Below are positions 17,942 through 25,859 of a DNA stretch of 64,000 nucleotides, one piece after another. Below the pieces are notes generated by a model that did not search any database, was not told the DNA's origin, and saw only the letters and a program-made list of their open reading frames with translations. The stretch comes from Macrococcoides equi (GTDB taxonomy: Bacteria; Bacillota; Bacilli; Staphylococcales; Staphylococcaceae), in assembly GCF_047425865.1 (NCBI RefSeq), contig NZ_CP179735.1; one strand, written 5' to 3'. A program made the translations under genes and the position numbers. Each line of letters opens with the position of its first letter. Positions within the stretch are counted from its first letter, which is position 1.

Positions 17942-18871
17942 ATGGAAGATAATGCATATAGTTTGCAGGTAAGAAATTTAAACAAAACAATTAATAAGAA
18001 GCATATTATTAAAAATCTAAATTTTGACGTTAAAAAGGGCGAAGTTTTTGGTTTTTTAGGGCCTAATGGAGCGGGCAAGACAACCACGATTCGAATGATT
18101 GTTGGTTTGACTTCGCCTACATCAGGAGATATTAAAGTTTTTGGGAAATCAGTACTTACAAATCGTAGTGAAGTGATGAAAGATATAGGTGCGATTGTTG
18201 AGAATCCAGAGTTATATCCCTTTTTGTCAGGTTTAGAAAATTTAAAACAGTATGCACGTATGCAAAATGGTATTACTAAAGAAGATATTACAAGAGTGGT
18301 AAGACTGGTAGGTCTTGAAAATCGTATTAAAGAAAAAGTTGCTAAATATTCTTTAGGGATGCGTCAAAGGTTAGGTTTAGCGCAAGCTTTATTGCATCAA
18401 CCAAAAATATTAATTCTTGATGAGCCTACGAATGGTCTAGATCCAGCTGGTATACGAGAAATAAGGGATTATATTAAGAAGCTTGCTGCTGAAGAGGATA
18501 TGTCAGTCATCGTTTCAAGTCATCTAATGAGTGAAATGGAGTTAATGTGTGATAGATTTGGTATTATTCAAAATGGACAAATGATTAGAATTGAAGATGT
18601 TAATACTATCGTGACAGCAAGTGACGTGGTAAAACATCATTTAGATGTATATCCAATCGATCAGGCTGTAAAACTGTTAAATGAGAAGTCGATAAACTTT
18701 GTTTTAGATAAACAGTTGATTGAAATAGAAATTGCTTCTAAAGAGATGCCTCAGCTTGTCAGAGATCTGGTTAAAGCGAATATAGATATTTACGGCGTAA
18801 CGAAAGAAAAAATATCGCTTGAAGACAGATTTATGGCATTAACACAAGACGGGGGTGCACACATTGTTTAA
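17942..18871 (+). CDS. ABC transporter ATP-binding protein (BcrA-like)
   Basis: The 309-residue ATPase has Walker A GPNGAGKTTT (about 39-48), the signature YSLGMRQRLGLAQAL, Walker B LILDEPTNGLDP and a switch His in SSHLMS. The C-terminal 80 residues form the accessory domain usual in CcmA/BcrA-type proteins that pair with ABC-2 permeases in antibiotic or lantibiotic export and resistance. The ATG at 17942 is chosen because GGAGGTG precedes it; the 21 in-frame codons upstream cover the promoter. The stop overlaps the permease start. The operator at 17861 suggests inducible expression. The transported substrate is unknown. Confidence 0.92.
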   Translation: MEDNAYSLQVRNLNKTINKKHIIKNLNFDVKKGEVFGFLGPNGAGKTTTIRMIVGLTSPTSGDIKVFGKSVLTNRSEVMKDIGAIVENPELYPFLSGLENLKQYARMQNGITKEDITRVVRLVGLENRIKEKVAKYSLGMRQRLGLAQALLHQPKILILDEPTNGLDPAGIREIRDYIKKLAAEEDMSVIVSSHLMSEMELMCDRFGIIQNGQMIRIEDVNTIVTASDVVKHHLDVYPIDQAVKLLNEKSINFVLDKQLIEIEIASKEMPQLVRDLVKANIDIYGVTKEKISLEDRFMALTQDGGAHIV

Positions 18872-19853
18872 ACTAATAGTTAATGAATTTAACAAATACT
18901 TCAATCGTCCTGGAACTTATATTATGCTAGCCATTATTGTTGCAATCATGATTTTAGGTGTTGTATTAAACAATCAGTTTAGTAATGATGGCGATAACAA
19001 ATCGTATGATAAAGATTGGAAAACTGAAGTAAAATCTGATATACAAAAATACGAAAAAAGATTAGTTCAAATTTCAAAAAAACCTGAGGATAAAAGATCG
19101 CTGAGTGAAATATCTGATGAAATGACACTTGGAGATAAGGTTAGTAAATTGAAATATTATTTAAAGAAAGATACACAACCTCCTGCTAGTAATAATTTTT
19201 ATCAGCATTTACTTGATACAGGTGGGTTACTAAGCTTTGTCACGATAATGATTATAATTATGAGTAGTGGATTAATGTCACGAGAGCATCAACAGGGCAC
19301 AATAAAGTTGTTATTAATTAGACCTGCATCTCGTTTAAAGATTTTCTTCTCAAAATATTTATATATTTTAATCGCATCACTTATCTTTCTAATGTTCACT
19401 TATGGCGTCAGTGCTTTGATTGCTTTGTTTACGACTAAGATGAATCCAACTCAATACTTAGCCGTTCAAGGTCCTTCTGGATATAAGATGGTTAATGTTT
19501 TTGAACTTTTAGGGCAACAGCTATTTGCGAATTACTTATTTATCATTACATTCGCGATTATTGCTTATGCATTATCTGTTATATTCAAACATACAGCTTT
19601 AAGTTTAGGCGTTACATTTGCATTGATGTTCTTTGGAGATTTAGTCATGCTGTTTTTAAAAGGAAAAACAAAATTCCTGGAATTTTTCTGGCCGGCAAAC
19701 TGGAATTTAGCTCAATACTTACCGAATAGTCCATCTGAACTTATTGATAAAGATTTATCGTTTGGATTTAGTTTGACGTATGATTTAATTGCTTTAATGC
19801 TCATTACAGTAATTGCAGCATGGATTTTTAATAAAAGGGATGTCGCCAACTAA
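18864..19853 (+). CDS. ABC-2 type transporter permease
   Basis: Membrane protein of 329 residues. An N-terminal helix (about 16-36) is followed by a hydrophilic extracytoplasmic loop of about 85 residues (DGDNKSYDKDWK onward), then five further hydrophobic helices, the ABC-2 topology. The motif SREHQQGTIKLLLIRPASR between helices 2 and 3 is typical of ABC-2 permeases and likely contacts the ATPase. TTG at 18864 is preferred over GTG at 18855, because the GGGGG ribosome site abuts the GTG. It overlaps the ATPase gene by 8 bp, implying translational coupling. A bacitracin-type or peptide exporter is likely, substrate unknown. Confidence 0.88.
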   Translation: MFKLIVNEFNKYFNRPGTYIMLAIIVAIMILGVVLNNQFSNDGDNKSYDKDWKTEVKSDIQKYEKRLVQISKKPEDKRSLSEISDEMTLGDKVSKLKYYLKKDTQPPASNNFYQHLLDTGGLLSFVTIMIIIMSSGLMSREHQQGTIKLLLIRPASRLKIFFSKYLYILIASLIFLMFTYGVSALIALFTTKMNPTQYLAVQGPSGYKMVNVFELLGQQLFANYLFIITFAIIAYALSVIFKHTALSLGVTFALMFFGDLVMLFLKGKTKFLEFFWPANWNLAQYLPNSPSELIDKDLSFGFSLTYDLIALMLITVIAAWIFNKRDVAN

Positions 19854-19856
19854 AGA

Positions 19857-19897
19857 AGCAGCAAAACAAGCATTATAGCTTGTTTTGTTGCTTTTTA
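19857..19897. terminator. bidirectional terminator between ABC permease and rarA
   Basis: AGCAGCAAAACAAGC / GCTTGTTTTGTTGCT with loop ATTATA (19872-19877), T-run on the + side and A-rich on the other. The right arm encodes the last residues of rarA and the loop holds its stop codon. Confidence 0.88.
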
Positions 19898-21141
19898 ATT
19901 GCGTCATATATTTGCTTAAATTGATTTTCCGATTTACTTGTCGTTTTAGGGATATAATATTGCTTTTTCTTTAACGTATCTGGTAAGTATTGCTGCGGGA
20001 TATACCCGGTTTCAGATTGATGAGGATAGATGTATCCGGTGCCATTGCCTAAATCTTTCGCACCTTTGTAATGTGCATCTTTTAAGTGTTTAGGTATAGC
20101 GCCGATTTTTCCGCTTCTAACATCTGACAATGCACTATCAATAGCTGATATTCCGGAATTTGATTTAGGTGACAGACATAATTCAATGACTGCCTGAGCC
20201 AGTGGAATACGTGCTTCAGGAAAACCCAAACGTTCCGCGGATTCAATCGCTGCAAGTGTACGGCTACCTGCTGACGGACTAGCTAGTCCAATATCTTCAT
20301 AACTGATGACGAGTAGTCGCCTTGTAATGGTCGGAAGATCTCCGCCTTCTATCAGCCTTGCTAAATAATGAAGCGCTGCATCAACATCGCTGCCTCGAAT
20401 AGATTTTTGAAATGCACTCATTAAGTCATAGTGCATATCACCATCTTTATCGAACTGAAAACTAGATTTCTGCAAGCAATCTTTTGCATCCTGCAAGGTA
20501 ATGATTACTGGATTTTTAGTTTCAGAAGAAAGGATGGCCAATTCCAGTGCATTTAAACTTGATCGGATATCACCATGAGCACTTTGAATAAAATGACTCA
20601 GTGCAGCTTCTTCAATTTCAATATTTTCATTGCCAAATCCTTTTTCAGTATCATTGATCGCGCGTAATATCGCTGTCTCTATATCTGCTTCTGTTAATGC
20701 ATGTAATTCAAAGATTTGAGTTCTGGAACGAATGGCAGGATTAATCGCATGATAGGGGTTACTTGTTGTAGCACCAATCAATATAATCTGACCGTTTTCC
20801 AGATGTGGCAGCAGAAAGTCTTGTTTACTTTTATCTAAACGATGTATTTCATCCAGTAATAAAATAACCTGGCCACTCATCTTAGCTTCTTCTGCAATCA
20901 ACTGCATATCTTTTTTTGTATTCGTGACAGCATTTAACTGTCTGAATTTTACAGAAGTGCTACCAGCTATGGCTTGTGCGATACTTGTTTTGCCTACGCC
21001 AGGTGGACCATAGAGGATCATGGATGTTAATCTTTTGGCGTTTACCATACGTCTAATAATACCGTGGTCACCGACTAAATGTTGCTGACCGATAACGTCA
21101 TCAATTGTAGTAGGGCGCATTCTAAATGCTAAAGGTTCCAA
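19873..21141 (-). CDS. rarA: replication-associated recombination AAA+ ATPase RarA
   Basis: RarA/MgsA (homologue of Mgs1/WRNIP1) acts at stalled replication forks. Visible are Walker A GPPGVGKTSIA (about residues 46-56), Walker B LLLDEIHRL, sensor 1 GATTSNPY, and the C-terminal MgsA domain (DIGLASPSAG, GTGYIYPHQ). About 422 residues is normal. The TTG start at 21141 is preferred because AAAGGAG lies 8 nt upstream, whereas an in-frame GTG at 21150 overlaps that site. It is divergent from cymR. Confidence 0.95.
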   Translation of the reverse strand: MEPLAFRMRPTTIDDVIGQQHLVGDHGIIRRMVNAKRLTSMILYGPPGVGKTSIAQAIAGSTSVKFRQLNAVTNTKKDMQLIAEEAKMSGQVILLLDEIHRLDKSKQDFLLPHLENGQIILIGATTSNPYHAINPAIRSRTQIFELHALTEADIETAILRAINDTEKGFGNENIEIEEAALSHFIQSAHGDIRSSLNALELAILSSETKNPVIITLQDAKDCLQKSSFQFDKDGDMHYDLMSAFQKSIRGSDVDAALHYLARLIEGGDLPTITRRLLVISYEDIGLASPSAGSRTLAAIESAERLGFPEARIPLAQAVIELCLSPKSNSGISAIDSALSDVRSGKIGAIPKHLKDAHYKGAKDLGNGTGYIYPHQSETGYIPQQYLPDTLKKKQYYIPKTTSKSENQFKQIYDAIKKQQNKL

Positions 21142-21227
21142 ATTTTTCACTCCTTTAGCAAAAGTGTACCTTATTTTATAAAAAAATGTGATAAAATTGA
21201 TTTATTGAAAAGGGGCGTATAATAACT

Positions 21228-21647
21228 ATGAAGATATCAACAAAAGGAAGATACGGTTTAACTTTAATGATTTCACTAGCGAAACGCTATCAGACAAAAC
21301 CCGTATCTCTAAAAATTATCGCTGAAGAAAACAATCTCAGTGACTTATATCTAGAACAGCTTGTAGGACCATTACGTAATGCTGGATTAATTAAAAGTGT
21401 TCGTGGTGCCAAAGGTGGCTACATGTTAATGAAAGCTCCTCAGGAAGTGACCGCAGCTGACATCATTCGATTGCTGGAAGGACCTATCACTCCAGTCGAA
21501 GGGATTGAGGATGAACCGCCTGCCCAAAAACAATTATGGATTGATATAAGAGATGCAGTAAAAAAAGTGTTGGATGAAACAACACTTGAAGATTTAATGA
21601 CTTATAAGGATGAGAATTTAATTGAAGGATATATGTTCTATATATAA
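21228..21647 (+). CDS. cymR: Rrf2-family repressor of cysteine metabolism, CymR
   Basis: The 139-residue winged-helix regulator begins MKISTKGRYGLTLM and has the helix-turn-helix region SLKIIAEENNLSDLYLEQLV and the wing SVRGAKGGYML. It lacks the cysteine cluster of the iron-sulphur regulator IscR, which points to CymR (YrzC), the repressor of sulphur-acquisition genes that works with O-acetylserine sulfhydrylase. Its position next to rarA and close to a cysteine desulfurase gene is the standard one. AAAAGGGG precedes the ATG. Confidence 0.93.
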   Translation: MKISTKGRYGLTLMISLAKRYQTKPVSLKIIAEENNLSDLYLEQLVGPLRNAGLIKSVRGAKGGYMLMKAPQEVTAADIIRLLEGPITPVEGIEDEPPAQKQLWIDIRDAVKKVLDETTLEDLMTYKDENLIEGYMFYI

Positions 21648-21680
21648 AAATAGTTATCGCTGTCAGCGATAACTATTTTT
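21646..21680. terminator. bidirectional terminator between cymR and the monooxygenase gene
   Basis: Perfect 16-bp stem AAAAATAGTTATCGCT / AGCGATAACTATTTTT with loop GTC. It covers the cymR stop and the final codons of the convergent gene. Confidence 0.9.
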
Positions 21681-22674
21681 CATCTGTAATTTCTTTTAAC
21701 CATCTATAACTTCGATATAATTTTTCAATATCATAAATATAACTCACAACAATTAATTCATCTACATTGAACTCATTTTGAAAATCCTGTATTTTTTGTT
21801 TCACTGTTGCTTTAGAACCAACAAACCTTGTGACAGTACGAGACATCGCCATTTGTTTTTCCTGCAGTGTCCATAAAGCATCCATATCTTCTACTGGAGG
21901 CTGTAAAGGCATTCTCGTATTGCGAATAACATTTAAGAAGAATTGATGCGTAGTTGTAGCAAGGTATTCTGCTTCTTCGTCAGTTTCACCTATAATTACA
22001 TTTGTTCCAACCATTACATATGGTTTATCAAGATAGTCAGATTTCTGGAAAAGATTTCTATAAATTGTGATTGCTTCTTTCATTTGTTCTGGTGCAAAAT
22101 GACCGGCAAATGCATAAGGTAAACCAAGTCGTGCAGCAAGATGTGCTGAGTCAGTGGATGACCCTAGTACGTAAATCGGAACATTTGTATTAGCACCTGG
22201 ATAAGCTTTAACAAATCCTTGTTTTTCTTCTGGTCCAAAATAAGTTAGTAATTCCTGTATTTCTTCTGGAAAAGTATATACACTATCGTGACGATTACGT
22301 CTTAATGCACTCGCAGTCATCATATCTGTTCCAGGAGCGCGTCCTAAGCCTAAGTTAACTCGATCAGGATAGATAGTAGCTAGAGTACCGATTTGTTCGG
22401 CGACCACAAGTGGCGCGTGATTTGGTAACATGATGCCTCCAGATCCCACTTGTATTGACTTTGTATTTTGAAGTACATGGCTCATTAGGATGGTTGTGGC
22501 TGAACTGACTAAACTAGGTGTATTATGATGCTCTGCAATCCAGTAGCGATTATAACCCAATTCTTCCGCATACTGAGCAAGGGCTATAGCTTGATCAATT
22601 GCATCCTTGTTGGTATCACCTTTACGCACGGGGGCAAGATTTAGGATGGAAATTGGAATATTAATATTTGGCAT
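21673..22674 (-). CDS. LLM-class flavin-dependent oxidoreductase
   Basis: The 333-residue protein is a bacterial-luciferase-like (group 1 LLM) monooxygenase. The N-terminal SILNLAPVRKG, YWIAEHHN, the NLGLGRAPGTD segment and VLGSSTDSAHLAARLGLPYAFAGHF are typical of the YwcH/YtmO-like subfamily. It probably uses FMNH2 or F420-like cofactor chemistry, and the substrate is not predictable. AAAAGGAG lies 7-8 nt upstream of the ATG. The neighbouring cymR and cysteine desulfurase could hint at sulphur metabolism, but this is weak. Confidence 0.9.
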   Translation of the reverse strand: MPNINIPISILNLAPVRKGDTNKDAIDQAIALAQYAEELGYNRYWIAEHHNTPSLVSSATTILMSHVLQNTKSIQVGSGGIMLPNHAPLVVAEQIGTLATIYPDRVNLGLGRAPGTDMMTASALRRNRHDSVYTFPEEIQELLTYFGPEEKQGFVKAYPGANTNVPIYVLGSSTDSAHLAARLGLPYAFAGHFAPEQMKEAITIYRNLFQKSDYLDKPYVMVGTNVIIGETDEEAEYLATTTHQFFLNVIRNTRMPLQPPVEDMDALWTLQEKQMAMSRTVTRFVGSKATVKQKIQDFQNEFNVDELIVVSYIYDIEKLYRSYRWLKEITDEK

Positions 22675-22853
22675 AAAAAAATCTCCTTTTGATTGTGTAC
22701 CGATAGTTTAGCACTTTGCTCGGGAATGAAGATAGTGATTTGCTTATTGCATCAAATCATAAATAGAGATGTACTTTTAAGCTTAGAGGATAGTTTTTTT
22801 ATTAAAAGGGTGTTAAGATAAGTTATTGAAAAAAACGAAAGGATGTTCAAAAA

Positions 22854-23993
22854 ATGAAGGTATATGCAGATTTTGCGGCAACGACAAACGTTGCTCCTGA
22901 TGTGGTGAGTGTGATTACTAGTGTATTAAGCGACCATTATGGTAATGCGTCATCAATTCATAGCATCGGTCGAGATGGTCGAAGCGTATTGGATCAGGCT
23001 CGATCTAAAATCGCGAAGCATTTAAATGCGACTCCGCGTGAAATCATATTTACTAGTGGTGCTACAGAATCAAATAATTTGGCAATTAAAGGTGTTGCTT
23101 ATCAAAATCAGCATAAAGGAATGCATCTTATTACTTCCTCGATTGAACATCATTCAGTACTACATGTATTTCATCAACTTGAAAAAGAAGGCTTTGAAGT
23201 AACTTACCTATCTGTAGATGATAAAGGTTTTATTTCACTTGATGAGCTACGTAACGCTCTCAGAGAGGATACTATTTTAGTTTCTGTGATGTTTGGTAAT
23301 AATGAAGTGGGTTCTTTACAACCTATTGAAGAAATTGCAGAAGTTGTATCAAATCATCAGGCAATTTTTCACACGGACGGTGTTCAGACGATTGGACATT
23401 TACCTATTGATGTAAAGGCATTGAAAGTTGACTTATTTACTGTTACTGCGCATAAGTTTTATGGTCCAAAAGGCGTAGGTCTATTATATATTAAAGACAA
23501 AACACCAATCCAGTTCCAGCAGCTAGGAGGATCTCAAGAAACAAAACGACGAGCAGGAACTGAAAATATCGCTTATATTGCCGGTATGTCTAAAGCGATG
23601 GAACTTGCCAGTGATAATATTGAACAGTCTAATATACAATTAACGCATTTAAAGCAAATTTTTATCAACGCTTTACAAAACCTTGATATCCCTTTTGAAT
23701 TAAATGGAGATATGAATTTGACGTTACCACATATAATAAATCTTTACTTTCCATTTAGCGATGTTGAGAAGATGCTCACTATACTAGATATGAACGGTGT
23801 ATGTGTTTCAAGTGGTTCTGCCTGTACTGCAGGAAGTATCGAACCTAGTCACGTTTTGACAGCGATGTACGGCGACCATCCAAGAACGAAACAATCCATT
23901 CGTTTCAGTTTTTCTCATCAGAATACTGAAGAAGAAGTGATATATATTGCAGAACAAATCAAAAAAATTTATGAAATGAATAGAAAAGAGTAG
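22854..23993 (+). CDS. iscS: cysteine desulfurase (IscS/NifS family, partner of MnmA)
   Basis: PLP enzyme of 379 residues that takes sulphur from L-cysteine as an enzyme persulfide. The PLP Lys is in TVTAHKFYGPKG (about 197-208), the active-site Cys in SSGSACTAGS (about 320-329), and FTSGATESNN and SIEHHSVL line the cofactor site. It is separated from mnmA by only 5 bp. In Bacillus the equivalent YrvO supplies sulphur specifically to MnmA for 2-thiouridine, so that role is likely here. The 179-bp upstream gap, divergent from the monooxygenase gene, holds no clear conserved site. Confidence 0.95.
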   Translation: MKVYADFAATTNVAPDVVSVITSVLSDHYGNASSIHSIGRDGRSVLDQARSKIAKHLNATPREIIFTSGATESNNLAIKGVAYQNQHKGMHLITSSIEHHSVLHVFHQLEKEGFEVTYLSVDDKGFISLDELRNALREDTILVSVMFGNNEVGSLQPIEEIAEVVSNHQAIFHTDGVQTIGHLPIDVKALKVDLFTVTAHKFYGPKGVGLLYIKDKTPIQFQQLGGSQETKRRAGTENIAYIAGMSKAMELASDNIEQSNIQLTHLKQIFINALQNLDIPFELNGDMNLTLPHIINLYFPFSDVEKMLTILDMNGVCVSSGSACTAGSIEPSHVLTAMYGDHPRTKQSIRFSFSHQNTEEEVIYIAEQIKKIYEMNRKE

Positions 23994-23998
23994 ATATA

Positions 23999-25117
23999 AT
24001 GACAAATGAAAAAACAAAAGTTGTTGTAGGTATGAGTGGTGGAGTTGACAGTTCAGTTACCGCCTTGTTACTAAAAGAACAAGGTTACGATGTAATCGGT
24101 ATCTTTATGAAAAACTGGGATGATACCGATGAATTTGGTGTATGCACAGCTACTGAAGATTACGAAGATGTGATTCGCGTTTGCAACCAGATAGGCATTC
24201 CTTATTATGCCGTTAACTTTGAAAAAGAATATTGGGATAAAGTGTTTACTTATTTTTTAGATGAATACAAAAAAGGCAGAACACCAAATCCAGATGTTAT
24301 GTGTAACAAAGAAATTAAATTCAAAGCATTTTTAGATCATGCTTTAGCTTTAGGTGCAGATTATGTGGCAACAGGTCACTATGCACAAATTAGACGCAAT
24401 GATGACGGTATGGTTGAAATGCTCCGCGGTGTCGATAATAATAAAGATCAGACTTATTTCCTGAATCAATTATCACAGGAACAATTACAACATGTCATGT
24501 TCCCGCTAGGTCATTTACAAAAACCTGAAGTACGTGAGATTGCTATAAAAAATGAATTAGCGACAGCGAAAAAGAAAGATTCTACTGGAATTTGTTTTAT
24601 TGGTGAACGTAATTTTAAAGAATTTCTGAGCGGTTATTTACCGGCACAAAATGGTAAAATGATGACTTTAGATGGTGTAGAAATGGGCGAACATAGTGGT
24701 TTAATGTATTACACTATCGGTCAAAGACATGGCCTTGGCATCGGTGGAGATGGCGACCCATGGTTTGTAGTGGGTAAAAATTTAAAAGACAATGTATTAT
24801 ATGTTGAACAAGGTTTTGATCACGATGCATTGTATAGTGATTACCTTATTGCATCTGATGTTTCATTTATCAATCCGATTGATTTATCAGGCAGCTTTGA
24901 ATGTACTGCAAAATTTAGATACCGTCAGAAAGATACGAAAGTAAAGATTGAGCAAATTGATAATAACACTGTTAAGGTGATCTTTGCTGAACCTGTGAGA
25001 GCGATAACGCCTGGACAAGCTGTCGTATTTTATCAGAATGAAGTTTGTCTTGGTGGAGCAACTATAGATGATGTATACAAAAAATCTGGTCAACTTGAAT
25101 ATGTTGTTACTCAATAG
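23999..25117 (+). CDS. mnmA: tRNA-uridine 2-sulfurtransferase MnmA
   Basis: Makes s2U34 in tRNA-Lys, -Glu and -Gln by ATP-dependent adenylation and sulphur transfer. The 372-residue protein has the PP-loop GMSGGVDSSV (about 11-20), FMKNWDD, the first catalytic Cys in PDVMCNKEIKF (about 98-108) and the second in DSTGICFIGERNF. The C-terminal beta domain is complete. The ribosome site lies within the end of iscS (AAAAGAG). The call is secure. Confidence 0.98.
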   Translation: MTNEKTKVVVGMSGGVDSSVTALLLKEQGYDVIGIFMKNWDDTDEFGVCTATEDYEDVIRVCNQIGIPYYAVNFEKEYWDKVFTYFLDEYKKGRTPNPDVMCNKEIKFKAFLDHALALGADYVATGHYAQIRRNDDGMVEMLRGVDNNKDQTYFLNQLSQEQLQHVMFPLGHLQKPEVREIAIKNELATAKKKDSTGICFIGERNFKEFLSGYLPAQNGKMMTLDGVEMGEHSGLMYYTIGQRHGLGIGGDGDPWFVVGKNLKDNVLYVEQGFDHDALYSDYLIASDVSFINPIDLSGSFECTAKFRYRQKDTKVKIEQIDNNTVKVIFAEPVRAITPGQAVVFYQNEVCLGGATIDDVYKKSGQLEYVVTQ

Positions 25118-25122
25118 ATAAG

Positions 25123-25150
25123 AAAAGAAGACGCAATGTCTTCTTTTTTT
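25123..25150 (+). terminator. terminator after mnmA
   Basis: Stem AAGAAGAC / GTCTTCTT with loop GCAAT and an extended T-run. Confidence 0.88.
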
Positions 25151-25197
25151 ATTTTTTGATATAATAAAAAAATGATTATAGAATGAGGAGTTTGTAT

Positions 25198-25857
25198 ATG
25201 GACGATAACCGTTTAATGACATTGATTGAAAATAAGCAATATGAAGAAGCTTTAAAAATATTATTTGAATCCATTGAAAATAATCCCGGTGAAGTCACAC
25301 ATTATATAAATGTAGGCACAATATTATTAGATTCAAATCAACCAGTAGAAGCGGAACGTTTTTTTCAGAAAGCAATCATTGTAGACCCTACACATGGTGG
25401 TGCTTATTATGGTCTTGCAAATATTTATTACAATGCAGACAGATTTGAAGAAGCATTAAAGCTATATCATAAAGCCATTGAAAATGGTCTGGAGGATGGT
25501 GATACCTATTATATGTTAGGTATGTCTTTCGTTAATCTCGGTGACTATGCTTCAGCTTTACCATTTTTAATGCGTGCAAAAGAACTTAAACCAGAAGATA
25601 TTGAAATCACTTTCCAGTATGGATTAGTCATGTGTCAAATGAACATGTTTGAAGAAGCTTCAAACATTCTGCAAATAGTACTTAATGAGGAACCGGAACA
25701 TACAGATGCCATATATAATAAAGCATTAGCTGATTATATGATGGATGAAGATATTGATAATGCGCTTACGGCGTTTGAACGTGTCATTGCAATTCAACCT
25801 GATCATCTGCTTGCAGGGCATGCACTTAAAACTTTTAAAGCTATGAAGGAGGAATAA
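25198..25857 (+). CDS. tetratricopeptide-repeat protein
   Basis: The 219-residue protein has about five or six TPR units (for example HYINVGTILLDSNQPVEAERF, AYYGLANIYYNADRFEEALKLY, TYYMLGMSFVNLGDYASALPF) and no catalytic domain or signal peptide. It is probably a cytosolic protein-protein interaction scaffold. It sits between mnmA and recD2 as YrrB does in Bacillus, and its stop is 2 bp before the recD2 start. YrrB has been suggested to link mnmA/recD functions, but no role can be read here. The ATG at 25198 is chosen because GAGGAG precedes it. Confidence 0.9.
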   Translation: MDDNRLMTLIENKQYEEALKILFESIENNPGEVTHYINVGTILLDSNQPVEAERFFQKAIIVDPTHGGAYYGLANIYYNADRFEEALKLYHKAIENGLEDGDTYYMLGMSFVNLGDYASALPFLMRAKELKPEDIEITFQYGLVMCQMNMFEEASNILQIVLNEEPEHTDAIYNKALADYMMDEDIDNALTAFERVIAIQPDHLLAGHALKTFKAMKEE

Positions 25858-25859
25858 TC

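Noticed and set aside
21673..22674. True bacterial luciferase
   Set aside because: Only one LLM subunit is present, with YwcH-like motifs and no lux genes around it.
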